Assembly (NCBI RefSeq): GCF_040760005.1
Contig: NZ_CP099760.1
Span: 2,599,501 to 2,663,500, forward strand
DNA: 64,000 nt
Origin: Pseudomonas sp. stari2
Lineage (GTDB): Bacteria; Pseudomonadota; Gammaproteobacteria; Pseudomonadales; Pseudomonadaceae
Reading direction: 5' to 3'
Shown: one piece after another, positions 1 to 9,170 of the stretch
How positions within the stretch are numbered: position 1 is the stretch's first letter
Layout of the letters: each line of letters opens with the position of its first letter
Made by a program: the position numbers and the translations under genes
Notes under the pieces: generated by a model
The model's input: only the letters and a program-made list of their open reading frames with translations
Databases searched by the model: none
Told to the model about the DNA's origin: nothing

Positions 1-536
1 GTCAGGCTGCGACGATCCACGTCGATGTCGTCCATCAGCACCGGCAATGGGTGGTGGAGCGCCTGCAGGCAGTCGATCAGGTGCATGCGCGGTTTTTCGC
101 CGTGGCTGCCCCACAGGGTTTCACCGATGCTTTCCCACCAGAAGCGCTGGCGGCTGCCGATGAAATCCGTGGAGAGGAAAATGCTCGCCGGCACCTGATG
201 TTTTTGCAGCAGCGGGAAGGCGTTGGCGGCGTTGTCGCGCCAGCCATCATCGAAGGTCAGCGCCACTTGCGGGCGCTCGCGGCGCAGGGCGTTGGGCTGG
301 AGTATTTCCATCAGCGGCACACAATCGAAGTGCCTGCGCAGCCACACCAGCAGATGCTCGAAGGCTTTCGGGCCGACGCACAGTTCGTTGCGATGCGGCA
401 GGTCGGCGGCGCGGTCGTTGGACAGCACCCGGTGCAACATCAGGATCACGCCTGCGCCGTGCAATTGGTTTCGCCCCACGGGCGAGTTGAGATAGAGCCA
501 GCCACTGGTGCGTTTTATCAGTTGTTTGATCGCCAT
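1..536 (-). CDS. Polysaccharide deacetylase (NodB-type), 3' end cut by window edge
   Basis: Only the first 178 codons are in the window; the rest lies to the left. The frame opens with ATG at 536 (MAIKQLIKRTSGWLYL). It carries an early LMLHRV motif (residues 33-37) and the NodB metal-site motif LTFDDGWRD (residues 93-101), where the Asp pair is catalytic and metal-binding. This family removes acetyl groups from polymer sugars, usually in the periplasm or at export. It starts 13 bases after the stop of the upstream glycosyltransferase and is the last visible gene of the exopolysaccharide operon, so removing acetyl groups from that polymer is the natural inference. The catalytic C-terminal half is not visible. 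Confidence 0.85.
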   Translation of the reverse strand, partial: MAIKQLIKRTSGWLYLNSPVGRNQLHGAGVILMLHRVLSNDRAADLPHRNELCVGPKAFEHLLVWLRRHFDCVPLMEILQPNALRRERPQVALTFDDGWRDNAANAFPLLQKHQVPASIFLSTDFIGSRQRFWWESIGETLWGSHGEKPRMHLIDCLQALHHPLPVLMDDIDVDRRSL

Positions 537-549
537 GGCTTGAGCCCTC

Positions 550-1686
550 TCAACGGTTTTGGTCAGGGTTCCACTGGGCGTAACGCTGGCCGCGCAAGAA
601 CTGCCACAGGCCGATGCTCATGCCCGCCAACGTCACCAGCAGGAATGCCGCAAGGCGGAACGGTTTGGGTAAGCGGTGTTGCGAATCCAGCAGACCGGCA
701 ATCGCAATGGCGTAGCCGATCAGTTGCGCGATCAGACTCAGGCGATAGAAACCATGGTCGTCCCACAGCCAGAAATTGCTCAGCAACAGAGGCAGCAAAA
801 GAATCGGCGCCAACCGCCGAATCAGCTTGTGGCTGATCAGCGCAATCGAATACAGCCCGTGCTTGAGCGGATTGAGCAGTTCGCTGCGCTGGGCCAGGCT
901 TTGCAGGCCGCCAACGGTGACCCGCTGGCGCCGGCGGAATTGTTTGTCCGCTTCATCGACGCCGTGGTCGATCACTTGTGCTTCGGGTACGTAGACGATG
1001 CGTTTGTATTTCACCGGCGCGCAGGTGCTGATGAAGAAGTCATCGTTGACCTCGGCCGGCACGTCCTCGAACAGTTCCCGGCGCAGGGCGAGCAACGCGC
1101 CGTCGGCGGAGACCATGCAACCGGTGCGGTTCTCGACCCGGCGCAGCCAGCCTTCGTAATGCCGGTACAGGCTGTCGCCGACACTCAAACCACCACCGGT
1201 GACCGGAATCACCATGTGCCCGGCGCAGGCGCCGACCTGCGGATCGCTGAGCGGCGCGAGCAGGTAGCCGAGGGTTTCCCGCGACCATTGGTTGTCGGCA
1301 TCGGTGAACACCAGAATGTCGCCCGTGGCCAGGGCCACACCGGCATTGAGTGTCGCGGCCTTGCCCTGACGCGGCAGGTCGAGCACGGTGATCCGTGGGT
1401 CTACGACCTTTTGCGCGCAAGCCACCGTGTCGTCGCTGGAACCGTCGCTGGCCAGAATGATTTGCAGGGTGGCCGGCTGATAATCCTGGGACAGCAGCGA
1501 ACGCAGCTTGTGTTCGATATGCCGCGCCTCGTTGTGCGCAGCAATCACGATGCTGATATTCAGCGGCGGCGCCGGGCTGTGACGCCACGCCGGGAACAGC
1601 GGCGCCAGCAGCGTCAGTAGCAGGGGGTAGCCGACGTAGGCGTACACCGGCAGCAACAGGCACATCCAGAAAATGAACTCAGCCAC
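550..1686 (-). CDS. Family 2 glycosyltransferase, membrane-anchored
   Basis: A 378-residue protein with an N-terminal membrane segment (residues 5-28), a GT-A domain opening with ISIVIAAHNEARHIE, an ASDGSSDDT nucleotide-sugar loop, a TDADN metal-binding DxD motif near residue 128, an acceptor-side DD in VNDDFF and a QxxRR element (QFRRRQRV), followed by two or three C-terminal membrane helices. The plan is that of processive or membrane-bound inverting glycosyltransferases that add sugars to lipid-linked intermediates at the cytoplasmic face. It overlaps the preceding glycosyltransferase gene by a few bases, so translation is probably coupled. Donor sugar cannot be told from sequence. Confidence 0.88.
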   Translation of the reverse strand: MAEFIFWMCLLLPVYAYVGYPLLLTLLAPLFPAWRHSPAPPLNISIVIAAHNEARHIEHKLRSLLSQDYQPATLQIILASDGSSDDTVACAQKVVDPRITVLDLPRQGKAATLNAGVALATGDILVFTDADNQWSRETLGYLLAPLSDPQVGACAGHMVIPVTGGGLSVGDSLYRHYEGWLRRVENRTGCMVSADGALLALRRELFEDVPAEVNDDFFISTCAPVKYKRIVYVPEAQVIDHGVDEADKQFRRRQRVTVGGLQSLAQRSELLNPLKHGLYSIALISHKLIRRLAPILLLPLLLSNFWLWDDHGFYRLSLIAQLIGYAIAIAGLLDSQHRLPKPFRLAAFLLVTLAGMSIGLWQFLRGQRYAQWNPDQNR

Positions 1687-2647
1687 GGGCAGGCCTCCTG
1701 GCGTTCCAATGACACAGACTGAGAATGAACGCCGCGCCGGCCAGGTGCAGGCGTACCCAATGCAGCCCCCACAGTTGCAGGGTCAGGCCGATATCGTGCT
1801 GGCGGTGACTCTGACGGATGCTGAGCACCAGCGCCGGGATCGTGGTGATGGTCACCATGACGGCGGCGTGGTGGGGGAAACCATTGAGCAGCGCGGAAAT
1901 CGCCAGCAGGTCCAGCAGCCACGCCGCCAGCGACAAAAGCGGAAAGCGCAGCAGGCGCAAACTCAAACCGTGAGTGCGCAGCAGTTGCAGATGACTGCCC
2001 TGACGCCACATTTCCTTGCCCATCCATTCGCGCCAGTTCATTTCGTAGCCCCAGTGCAGGGCCACGGACTCGTTGACCGACAGCAGCCGCGCGCCCTGTT
2101 TGCTCTGGCGCAGGGTGAACTCCTTGTCTTCGCCGGTGCGCAGGGATTCGTTGAACCCGCCGACCTTGTCGAACCAGCGCCGATGCATCAGCAGGTTGGA
2201 GCTGGGCAACCAGTCCACGGCATGGGCGGTATGGCTGGTCGGGCGCAGGGTGCGGCGTTGCCAGGCCACGGCGTACCACGGTGCAGAGGCGGGGGTGTGC
2301 AGGTCCAGCCCGAACACGTCGGCGTGGCCTTCGGCTTCGAGGGCGAACAACCCGGTCAGCCAGTCTTCGGGCATCTCGATGTCGGCATCGATGAACGCCA
2401 GCCAGTCACCGGTGGCGACGGCGGTGCCGCGATTGCGCAGGGCGCCGATCAATACGCCCGGCACCACCAGCACTTGCGCGCCGAACTGGCGGGCGATCTG
2501 CGGGCCGTCATCGCTGGAGCCGTTATCGACCACGATCAGTTCGCACTCGACATTGGCCGCATGGGCGGCTTTTTGCGCCGCCAGCAGGGTGCGGCCGATG
2601 TGGCGGCCCTCGTTGTACATCGGGATGACGACACTGATCCGGCTCAT
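1679..2647 (-). CDS. Family 2 glycosyltransferase
   Basis: A 322-residue protein. I place the start at ATG 2647 (MSRISVVIPMYNEGRHIG), because it overlaps the stop of the upstream ligase gene as ATGA, a normal coupled junction; the frame stays open upstream but reads as low-complexity shadow. The GT-A fold shows SVVIPMYNEG, a VDNGSSDD loop and FIDADIEMP for the DxD metal site. Its C-terminal third is hydrophobic (about 228-310) and probably membrane-associated. Role: transfer of a sugar residue during repeat-unit assembly of the exopolysaccharide. Acceptor and donor are unknown. Confidence 0.88.
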   Translation of the reverse strand: MSRISVVIPMYNEGRHIGRTLLAAQKAAHAANVECELIVVDNGSSDDGPQIARQFGAQVLVVPGVLIGALRNRGTAVATGDWLAFIDADIEMPEDWLTGLFALEAEGHADVFGLDLHTPASAPWYAVAWQRRTLRPTSHTAHAVDWLPSSNLLMHRRWFDKVGGFNESLRTGEDKEFTLRQSKQGARLLSVNESVALHWGYEMNWREWMGKEMWRQGSHLQLLRTHGLSLRLLRFPLLSLAAWLLDLLAISALLNGFPHHAAVMVTITTIPALVLSIRQSHRQHDIGLTLQLWGLHWVRLHLAGAAFILSLCHWNARRPARG

Positions 2648-4014
2648 GCCCCGGTCTCCACCAACGGTGCTTGCTCGGCCTTCAGGCGCAGGACGCTGGT
2701 GAGCGCGAGCATGATCCACACGTACTTCTGGTTCGGTGCACTGAGGAACATCAGGAACAGGGTCAGCGACAGGATACCCACCCCCAGGTGGGTCATCATG
2801 TCGGCCTGCTCCCAGTCGCGGCGCCGCATCCAGGCGCGGCGTGCGCGGATCAGGTTGTACAGACCCAGCGCGAGCATGCCGACGAACAGGAGGCCAGCGG
2901 GAATCCCCAGTTCGCTGAAGATTTCCAGGTAGGTGTTGTGGGCCCGACGGTACAGGTCACCGATCTTGCGGTTGGCGGAAAACGCCTTGGCGTAACCGGT
3001 GGTGGCGTAATGCAGGGGAAAGGTGCCGGGGCCGGAGCCGAGCAACGGGTTCTCGCGGATCATCTGGCTGCCGACCACGATGTACGAAGCGCGGCGGCCC
3101 AGGGATTCGTCATCGTGGCCCCGGGCGCCGGCACTGAGCACGCTCAGCGACTGGATACGCGCCAGATAGCCGGCAGGCATCGCATAGATCGCCAGTGGAA
3201 TCACAATCGCCGCGCCGAGCATGGCGAAGCCCAGATGCCGTGGGCGGATGCGTGTCAGTTGCGCGCGGTAATGCCAGCAACCGATCACCAGACTCAACGC
3301 CAGCACCACCAACCCGGAGCGCGATTCGGTCTTGGTCATGCCGCCGAGCAGCAGCAGGCAGCAACCGCCCCAGAACAAACGGTGCAACAGGTTCGGGCTG
3401 CGAATGATCAGCAGCAGGCCCAGCGGCACGGCAAAGGCGATCAGCATGGCAAAGGCGTTCGGGTCTTCGAGCAGACCGGCGGCGCGGCCCTGATCCTGGA
3501 ATTTGGTCGAAAACATCGCCATTGCACAGGTGGCGCTGACGGCCAGTGTCACCAGACGGGCGAACAGGTCGAGGTTCAACTCGCGACCGATCAGCAAGGT
3601 GATGACGAACAGGATCAGACCGACGCTGAGTTCACGCAGATGACCCAGGGACATGCCCATGTCATCGGTGTTGAGCAGACTCAGGAAGTACAGAACCATG
3701 AACCAGATCAGGTAACGCCAGATGTTGCTGCGCAGGCGCTCCGCCGGAATCTGGTGCATCGCCAGTTGCAGCATTAGGATCACTGCCAGCGACGCGCCGA
3801 TCAGCTTGCTGCCCGACAGCGAGCTGTCCTTGAAGAAACCCTCGAACGGCACCAGCGCGGCGATGCCGAGCAGGCCCCAGGTCGGCTTACGGTAGAGCAG
3901 GGCGAACCCCACCAGACCAAGCACCGCTCCCGGCGCAAGATAGGGCCAGGGACTGGCCAGCAAGGCGATGCAGACCAGACCCAGCAAGCTGACGATCGAG
4001 AGCGGGAAAATCAT
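2644..4014 (-). CDS. O-antigen ligase / Wzy-type membrane protein
   Basis: A 456-residue, highly hydrophobic protein with about ten to twelve membrane segments, starting at ATG 4014 (MIFPLSIVSLLGLV); both ends overlap neighbours as ATGA. It contains the Wzy_C hallmarks: a large periplasmic loop with LGSGPGTFPLHYAT and RRAHNTYLEIFSELGIPAG, including the conserved Arg/His used in glycan polymerisation or ligation. In this operon it more likely polymerises lipid-linked repeat units than ligates O antigen to lipid A, because it sits beside GumC-like and Wza-like genes. Polymerase and ligase cannot be separated from sequence alone. Confidence 0.85.
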   Translation of the reverse strand: MIFPLSIVSLLGLVCIALLASPWPYLAPGAVLGLVGFALLYRKPTWGLLGIAALVPFEGFFKDSSLSGSKLIGASLAVILMLQLAMHQIPAERLRSNIWRYLIWFMVLYFLSLLNTDDMGMSLGHLRELSVGLILFVITLLIGRELNLDLFARLVTLAVSATCAMAMFSTKFQDQGRAAGLLEDPNAFAMLIAFAVPLGLLLIIRSPNLLHRLFWGGCCLLLLGGMTKTESRSGLVVLALSLVIGCWHYRAQLTRIRPRHLGFAMLGAAIVIPLAIYAMPAGYLARIQSLSVLSAGARGHDDESLGRRASYIVVGSQMIRENPLLGSGPGTFPLHYATTGYAKAFSANRKIGDLYRRAHNTYLEIFSELGIPAGLLFVGMLALGLYNLIRARRAWMRRRDWEQADMMTHLGVGILSLTLFLMFLSAPNQKYVWIMLALTSVLRLKAEQAPLVETGA

Positions 4015-5105
4015 GCGCGTGCCTCCCGTGCCGTGCGGATGTACAACTGCGACCAGCGTTCGGCCAGGGCCTTGAGGTCGTAGCGGTCCTGTTGCGTGCG
4101 TTTTGCGTTGTCGCGCAGCTTGCGCGCCAGAGCGGGTTGGCTCAGCAGCGTGTCGAGCTGGCGGGCGAGGGCGCTGCTGTCGGCCGGCGCGGCGAGCAGG
4201 CCGTTGTGCCGGTGTTCCAGCACATCGGGAATCCCGCCGACCGCGAACGCCACCACTGGCACCCCGATCTGCATGGCCTCCAGCAGAATCATCGGCGTGC
4301 CCTCGGTGCGCGAGCTGATCACCAGCGCGTCGAGTTGCTGCCACCAGTGACGCATGTCGGTCTGATAACCCGGCAGACGAATGCGCTTTTGCAGCCCGGC
4401 GGCGTCGATTCGCGCCTCAAGTGCCTCACGCTCCGGGCCGTCACCGAGCATCACCGCGTCGAGTTGCGGATGCTGATGACACAGCGGGATCAACGCATCG
4501 AGAAACAGATCCGGACCTTTTTCGCTGCTCAATCGTCCGACGTACCCGGCGAGCCAGCGCTGATGATCGACCTCCGGCATCCGTTCAGCGACTGCCGCCG
4601 GCAGACCGTTGGGGATCACCTGCAGCTTTTCCGCACGGACGCTGGCCTGGCGGTGCAGTACCGCAATGCTTTCGGCCACACAGACCACCCGGTCCACCGA
4701 CGCGGTGCGGCACAGTTGCAGGCTCAGCCAGGTGTAGAACTTCTGCTTGCGGCTGCGCGGGGTGAAGCCGTGCTGGGTAATCACCAGCGGCAGGCGCAAC
4801 AACGTGGCGCCGACCCAGCCGAACAGCAAGCCTTTGAAATTGTGGGTGTTGATCAACGGACGTTCCGCCCGGCGCTGACGCAGATGCCCGAGCAATGCGC
4901 CGAGCCCGGCACAACCTTGGGCATCGACACCCGCCGCGCGAAAGCGCTCGATCAGTGCCGGCGGCGCATCGAGAAACAGCACCTGATGCTGCCCCGGTGT
5001 CGCCAGACAATGATCCAGCAACATCCGCTCGGCCCCATAGAAGCCACCACTGCTGAGCAAATGAATGATCGGCAGGGCGGCGTTCGGGGAGGACGGGGTG
5101 CTCAA
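4011..5105 (-). CDS. Family 4 glycosyltransferase (GT-B)
   Basis: A 364-residue GT-B protein. The N-terminal domain opens with IIHLLSSGGFYGAERMLL; the C-terminal domain has GYVGRLSSEKGPDLFLDAL and the EX7E catalytic signature in TEGTPMILLEAM, followed by GVPVVAFAVGGIP, all typical of retaining GT4 enzymes. The start is a TTG at 5105 that overlaps the stop of the GumC-like gene as TTGA. No in-frame ATG lies close enough, so a TTG start with coupled translation is the best reading. It probably adds a hexose or mannose-type residue from a nucleotide sugar in the cytoplasm. Confidence 0.87.
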   Translation of the reverse strand: MSTPSSPNAALPIIHLLSSGGFYGAERMLLDHCLATPGQHQVLFLDAPPALIERFRAAGVDAQGCAGLGALLGHLRQRRAERPLINTHNFKGLLFGWVGATLLRLPLVITQHGFTPRSRKQKFYTWLSLQLCRTASVDRVVCVAESIAVLHRQASVRAEKLQVIPNGLPAAVAERMPEVDHQRWLAGYVGRLSSEKGPDLFLDALIPLCHQHPQLDAVMLGDGPEREALEARIDAAGLQKRIRLPGYQTDMRHWWQQLDALVISSRTEGTPMILLEAMQIGVPVVAFAVGGIPDVLEHRHNGLLAAPADSSALARQLDTLLSQPALARKLRDNAKRTQQDRYDLKALAERWSQLYIRTAREARA

Positions 5106-6694
5106 TTGCGCACCCAGTGCACGAAGCTTGGCACGGTCCAGTTCTTGTGTGGGTTACCCGGTTGAGTGCTCTGGTCGTTGATCACCAGCAGCACCGGCAG
5201 GCCCAGCTCGTGGCTGATTTGTGCCGGATGTTTGAAGCGGTGATCGAAGAACTCGCGCACATAGACCAGGGCAATCGCCAGCAGCAGACCGGTGAACAGG
5301 CCAAACGGGATGATCAGCAGCGGTTTGGGGAACGCCGCTTCGGTCGGCTCGAACGGCGGGCTCAGGACGCGGGCGTTGGACAGGTCGTCGTTCAGCGCCC
5401 GGGTGGTGCTGCTTTCGGCGAAGCGTTGGGCGTAGGTTGAGAACGCGGCGTGCAGGGCGTCGATTTCGGTGTCCATCTGCCGCAGTTTGCTTTGGGTCTG
5501 CTGCAGGTCATGGATGCGCGCCTTGAATTCGGCGATGCGCGCGGTTTTCTGATCGATCACCTGCTGAACCACGGCCAGGTCGTTGGTACGTTCCTGGATG
5601 CGGTTGCTCACCACTTTGAGGAACTGTTGACGGGTGCGGGCGATCTGTTCGCGGGTCAGCAGCATTGGCTCGCTGCCGGGCTGGAAGACCGCCAGATCAT
5701 TCATGTAGCGGCTGACCTGAGTGGTCAGTTGCTCGCCCAGCTGTTTGATCTCCCGATCCTCGAATGCCACGTTGTCGACGGTGGTGGTGAAGGTGTAGGG
5801 GAAGGTGTAGTCATTGAGCTTGTTGTTGCTGGCGGCGGCCAGGCTGGTTTTCAGGTATTCCAGCCAGCGCTGGCTTTGCAGCAGGCGATCCTGATACAGG
5901 TTCAGCGCCTGTTCTTCGGTGTTGATCGCGTTCAGGCGGAAGGTGATTTCTTCCTTCGGATCCGCCGCGCCGACACGTTCCAGCAAGGCCTGGCGATTGG
6001 CTTCCAGACCGTCGAGGCGCACTTGATAAAGATGCTTTTTGGTCTCGTAGAAGGACTGCGGCAGGTCGATCGATTGCAGCGCCTGACGGCTGACCAGATA
6101 GTTCTGCAGCAGGGCGGCGACGAAGGTCGTGCCTTGGTGCGGATCCGGGAAGCTGTAGACGATCGAGATCACGTTGGAGCCGGGCAGGGTCTCGATCTTC
6201 AGGCTGTCGATGGCCTGTTGCGTCAGCCCGTCGAGCACGGTGTCACGCACCGGATCGGTCTCCAGCCCCAGCAGGTTGCGCAGCGGGTTGATCAGGTACT
6301 GACGCAGCGGCGAGGTGATGTAGCGCCGGAACGGATCGCCGATCAGCCGGGCAAACATCCCGGGGGGCGGGGTGTATTCACCCTTGTCCCGCAGTTCGCT
6401 GATGGTCTGACGGATCAGCGCCGGCGAACGCAGGATGTTGCTCTCGGTTTCCATGTCCGCCAGTGACGGCGGGATGAACGTGGCGTTGTCCACGGTCAGC
6501 GACGTGGTGGCGTCGCCCTGGGAGAGTTTTTTCGACTGCACGATCACCTGGGCGGTGATATCGAAGCTCTGTTTGAGCACCATCGGCAGCACCAGCGCGA
6601 TCACTGCAAAGATCAGGAAGACACGCTTCACCAGCCGTTTGTTGGCGAAGAAGATCCTGAAGAACTCATGCAGGTAGTTTTCCTTTGGATTCAT
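5102..6694 (-). CDS. GumC/Wzz-type polysaccharide chain-length protein
   Basis: A 530-residue polysaccharide co-polymerase. One membrane helix lies near residues 20-42 and a second near 470-492, flanking a long periplasmic part with predicted coiled coil (about 205-450). The proline-rich run before the second helix (SPPFEPTEAAFPKP) matches the Wzz/GumC family. There is no fused kinase domain; the ATPase-like partner is the separate protein two genes upstream. Proteins of this family control polymer length and link the inner-membrane polymerase to the outer-membrane exporter. It starts 17 bases after the exporter gene stop, within the same operon. Confidence 0.9.
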   Translation of the reverse strand: MNPKENYLHEFFRIFFANKRLVKRVFLIFAVIALVLPMVLKQSFDITAQVIVQSKKLSQGDATTSLTVDNATFIPPSLADMETESNILRSPALIRQTISELRDKGEYTPPPGMFARLIGDPFRRYITSPLRQYLINPLRNLLGLETDPVRDTVLDGLTQQAIDSLKIETLPGSNVISIVYSFPDPHQGTTFVAALLQNYLVSRQALQSIDLPQSFYETKKHLYQVRLDGLEANRQALLERVGAADPKEEITFRLNAINTEEQALNLYQDRLLQSQRWLEYLKTSLAAASNNKLNDYTFPYTFTTTVDNVAFEDREIKQLGEQLTTQVSRYMNDLAVFQPGSEPMLLTREQIARTRQQFLKVVSNRIQERTNDLAVVQQVIDQKTARIAEFKARIHDLQQTQSKLRQMDTEIDALHAAFSTYAQRFAESSTTRALNDDLSNARVLSPPFEPTEAAFPKPLLIIPFGLFTGLLLAIALVYVREFFDHRFKHPAQISHELGLPVLLVINDQSTQPGNPHKNWTVPSFVHWVRN

Positions 6695-6711
6695 GTCAGG
6701 TCACCCGAGAG

Positions 6712-7737
6712 TCAGTTGTTGTTGCTGCCCTTGTTGTCGACGCGGTAGCCGAAGCTGAACCCCACGCCCTGGAACAGCACCACGTCGGCCAGCTGCCGTG
6801 CCAGATCACCGGCACTCGCCAGTTTGGTCTTCGGCACATAGAGCATGTCGTCAGGTTGCAGGTAGGCGATTTGCGAGGCGTCGCCGGCCAGCGCTTTCTC
6901 GACGTCGTAGCGCACGGCCTGCACCTGATTGCCGTTGCGCCGCATGATCATCACCGAGTCCAGACGCGCCTTGACGTTGGTACCTCGGGCCAGCGTCAGT
7001 GCTTCGAGCACAGAAACCGGCCGGCGAATCGGATAGGAACCTGGCTGACCGACTTCACCCAGCACATAGATCTCGTTACCGGCGGTGGACTTGAGCAACA
7101 CGTCCACGGTCATCCTTCCCGGCAGTTGCGCATAGCGTTTGTTGAGGAAGGTTTCCAGTTGATTGACGGTCATGCCTTGCAGCGGCACGGCACCGATTTC
7201 CGGGAAGCTCGCGTAGCCGTCAGTGCCCACGGTGATCTCGCGGCTCATGCCGGTGGCCGGGTGGTTGAGGGCGCTTTTCAGGTTCTGCTCGTTGGTCAGC
7301 GGACTGATGATCTGCACAGTCAGCTGGTTGCGATTGGGCTGGAACAACTGTTTGCGCTGATAGGCACGCTGGATTTCATCCCGGGCCTCATCGCTGGTCA
7401 GCCCGGCGATTTTCACCGAAGTGTTGGCCCCCGGCAGATTGATGGTGCCGTCCGGCAGCACCAGTTGATTGCCGTTGAGCTGGCTGGCAGCGGTGAAGTT
7501 CAGGCCGATCTGGTCACCCGACTGCACGCGGTAAGCGTCCGAGCCGCTGGTGCTGATGTGGAAGATCACGTCCAGCACATCCTGCGGGCGCAGGGTCTGC
7601 TCGACCTTCGGCATGTCGGTGGCCTGGGCGTTGGCCGGGGTGGCGGTGAGGATATTCACCGGCATGGTCTGGGTTTCGGAGTTGCTGGAGCAACCTGCAA
7701 GCGGCAGCATCAGCAGAACCAGTATCTTGGCGTTCAT
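6712..7737 (-). CDS. Polysaccharide export lipoprotein (Wza/GumB-like)
   Basis: A 341-residue protein with a lipoprotein signal: a short charged start, a hydrophobic stretch and the lipobox LAGC, giving a lipidated Cys15. Polysaccharide export (about 45-135) and SLBB-type ligand-binding segments follow, including VQSGDQIGLNF and VLGEVGQPGSYPIRRPVSVLEAL. Members oligomerise in the outer membrane and form the channel for capsule or exopolysaccharide. Being upstream of the GumC-like gene and downstream of the ATPase-like gene is the usual order of such secretion sets. The start ATG at 7737 has a GAGGGATG-type ribosome site. Confidence 0.9.
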   Translation of the reverse strand: MNAKILVLLMLPLAGCSSNSETQTMPVNILTATPANAQATDMPKVEQTLRPQDVLDVIFHISTSGSDAYRVQSGDQIGLNFTAASQLNGNQLVLPDGTINLPGANTSVKIAGLTSDEARDEIQRAYQRKQLFQPNRNQLTVQIISPLTNEQNLKSALNHPATGMSREITVGTDGYASFPEIGAVPLQGMTVNQLETFLNKRYAQLPGRMTVDVLLKSTAGNEIYVLGEVGQPGSYPIRRPVSVLEALTLARGTNVKARLDSVMIMRRNGNQVQAVRYDVEKALAGDASQIAYLQPDDMLYVPKTKLASAGDLARQLADVVLFQGVGFSFGYRVDNKGSNNN

Positions 7738-7758
7738 GGCGTCATCCCTCGCGTTTGC

Positions 7759-8406
7759 TTACAGGTTTTTGTACAGCCATTTGGGCATGTAGTACTTGCG
7801 CCGGTTGAACACGCTGCCGACCACTTTCGCCCCGGCCTGGGTCAGCCGCTGCACGGCCGCCTGGGCGACCTCCCAGCGGGTATCCTCGGCACGTACCACG
7901 AACACCACGCCGTCGACCTGAGTGCTGATGACCAGCGTGTCGGCCGCCGAATACACCGCATCGCCATCGATGACCACGAAGCGGTACTGGCTGCCCAACT
8001 GATCGAGCAACGGGCTCAGACGCTCGGCGGTCAGGTGCTCCATGGTGCGGATCGGCCGGCCGTTGGGCAGCACGTGAAACGGCAGGCTCGACACCTGCAC
8101 CACGCAGTCCTGCAACAGCGGCGGGTTGTCGGGGTTGAACAGCAGGTCGCGCAGGCCGCGCTCCTTGCCCAGGTTCAGTTGCTGGGTGAGGTTGTTCGCC
8201 GACTGACTGGCATCGACGTACAGCACCAGTCCGCTGCTCATCTGTGCCAGTTGGCTGGCCATGGCCAGGGCGCTGGTGGTGGTGCCGGCGCCGGGGTTGG
8301 CGGCGGTCAGGAACAGGATCCGCAGATCCAGGTCCAGCACGGTCGACGTCAGGTTCGACTCGCTGGGGCTGGCAATGCTCAGGTTTTTGTTGGTTGAACC
8401 GTCCAT
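7759..8406 (-). CDS. CpsD/BY-kinase-like ATPase with degenerate Walker A
   Basis: A 215-residue MinD-like P-loop protein of the bacterial tyrosine-kinase type. It shows ILFLTAANPGAGTTTSALAM (residues 30-49) at the Walker A position, LVLYVDAS for the A' motif and FVVIDGDAVY for Walker B. The Walker A lysine, GK[ST] in active enzymes, is replaced by Thr42. The C-terminus, RRKYYMPKWLYKNL, has three tyrosines but not the long tyrosine cluster of autokinases. I infer a regulatory ATPase-like partner of the GumC protein that may bind nucleotide weakly or not at all. Its ATG overlaps the sugar-transferase stop by one base (TAATG). Confidence 0.82.
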   Translation of the reverse strand: MDGSTNKNLSIASPSESNLTSTVLDLDLRILFLTAANPGAGTTTSALAMASQLAQMSSGLVLYVDASQSANNLTQQLNLGKERGLRDLLFNPDNPPLLQDCVVQVSSLPFHVLPNGRPIRTMEHLTAERLSPLLDQLGSQYRFVVIDGDAVYSAADTLVISTQVDGVVFVVRAEDTRWEVAQAAVQRLTQAGAKVVGSVFNRRKYYMPKWLYKNL

Positions 8407-9152
8407 TAGCTTGCTCCGTGGCCGCTGAATACTTTGAAAGGGGTTTTCAACAGGATCTTCAAATCAAGCAACAGGCTCTGCTCGGCGATGTAGCTGAGGT
8501 CCAACTCAACGCGCTGGTCGAAGTCGATATTGCTGCGCCCGGAGATCTGCCACAGGCCGGTCATGCCGGGGTAGATCGCCAGACGGGCGAGGTGTTTGTC
8601 CTTGTAGCGGTAGGCGTTGAACGAGGTCGGACGAGGGCCGACCAGGCGCATGTCGCCGGTCACCACATTGATCAGGTTGGGCAGTTCGTCGAGGCTGGTG
8701 CGCCGCAGGAAACCGCCGATCCGGGTGATGCGCGGGTCCTGATCGATCTTGAAGTCGATCGCGTCGGCACCGTGTTTGTTGAGGTGGCGTAGCGACTCTT
8801 TCAGTTCTTCGGCGTTGGCGACCATGGTGCGAAATTTGTACATGCCGAACTTGCGTCCGCGGTAGCCGGTGCGTTTCTGCACGAACATCACCGGGCCTTT
8901 GCTGGTGAACTTGATGGCGAGCGCCAAACCGATCAGCAGCGGCGAAATCATCACCAGGATGACCAACGCGCCGAAGCAGGCCAGCACCCGGTTGGTGCGG
9001 GACAATTGCCACGGACGGCCGCCCTCGCGACCGGTCACCCAGCCCTGGCCCTGGCGGTGAATCGCCGCATCGAGGCGCATTCGATGTTCCGGATCCATGC
9101 GTTTGTCACGAACCAGATGTTGGATCGGTACACCTTTCTCATGTCCAGTCAT
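8406..9152 (-). CDS. Undecaprenyl-phosphate sugar phosphotransferase (WcaJ/ExoY type)
   Basis: A 248-residue initiating enzyme. It has a hydrophobic re-entrant anchor (residues 52-80, [20 protein letters not shown]), then the family core: [26 protein letters not shown] with the catalytic Asp-Glu pair, DMRLVGPRP and [14 protein letters not shown]. It transfers a sugar 1-phosphate to undecaprenyl phosphate at the inner membrane and so starts each repeat unit. It lacks the four extra N-terminal helices of full-length WcaJ, so it is the short ExoY-like form. The ATG at 9152 has a strong GGAGGAC ribosome site. Confidence 0.93.
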   Translation of the reverse strand: MTGHEKGVPIQHLVRDKRMDPEHRMRLDAAIHRQGQGWVTGREGGRPWQLSRTNRVLACFGALVILVMISPLLIGLALAIKFTSKGPVMFVQKRTGYRGRKFGMYKFRTMVANAEELKESLRHLNKHGADAIDFKIDQDPRITRIGGFLRRTSLDELPNLINVVTGDMRLVGPRPTSFNAYRYKDKHLARLAIYPGMTGLWQISGRSNIDFDQRVELDLSYIAEQSLLLDLKILLKTPFKVFSGHGAS

Positions 9153-9170
9153 GGAGTCCTCCGCTGATGG

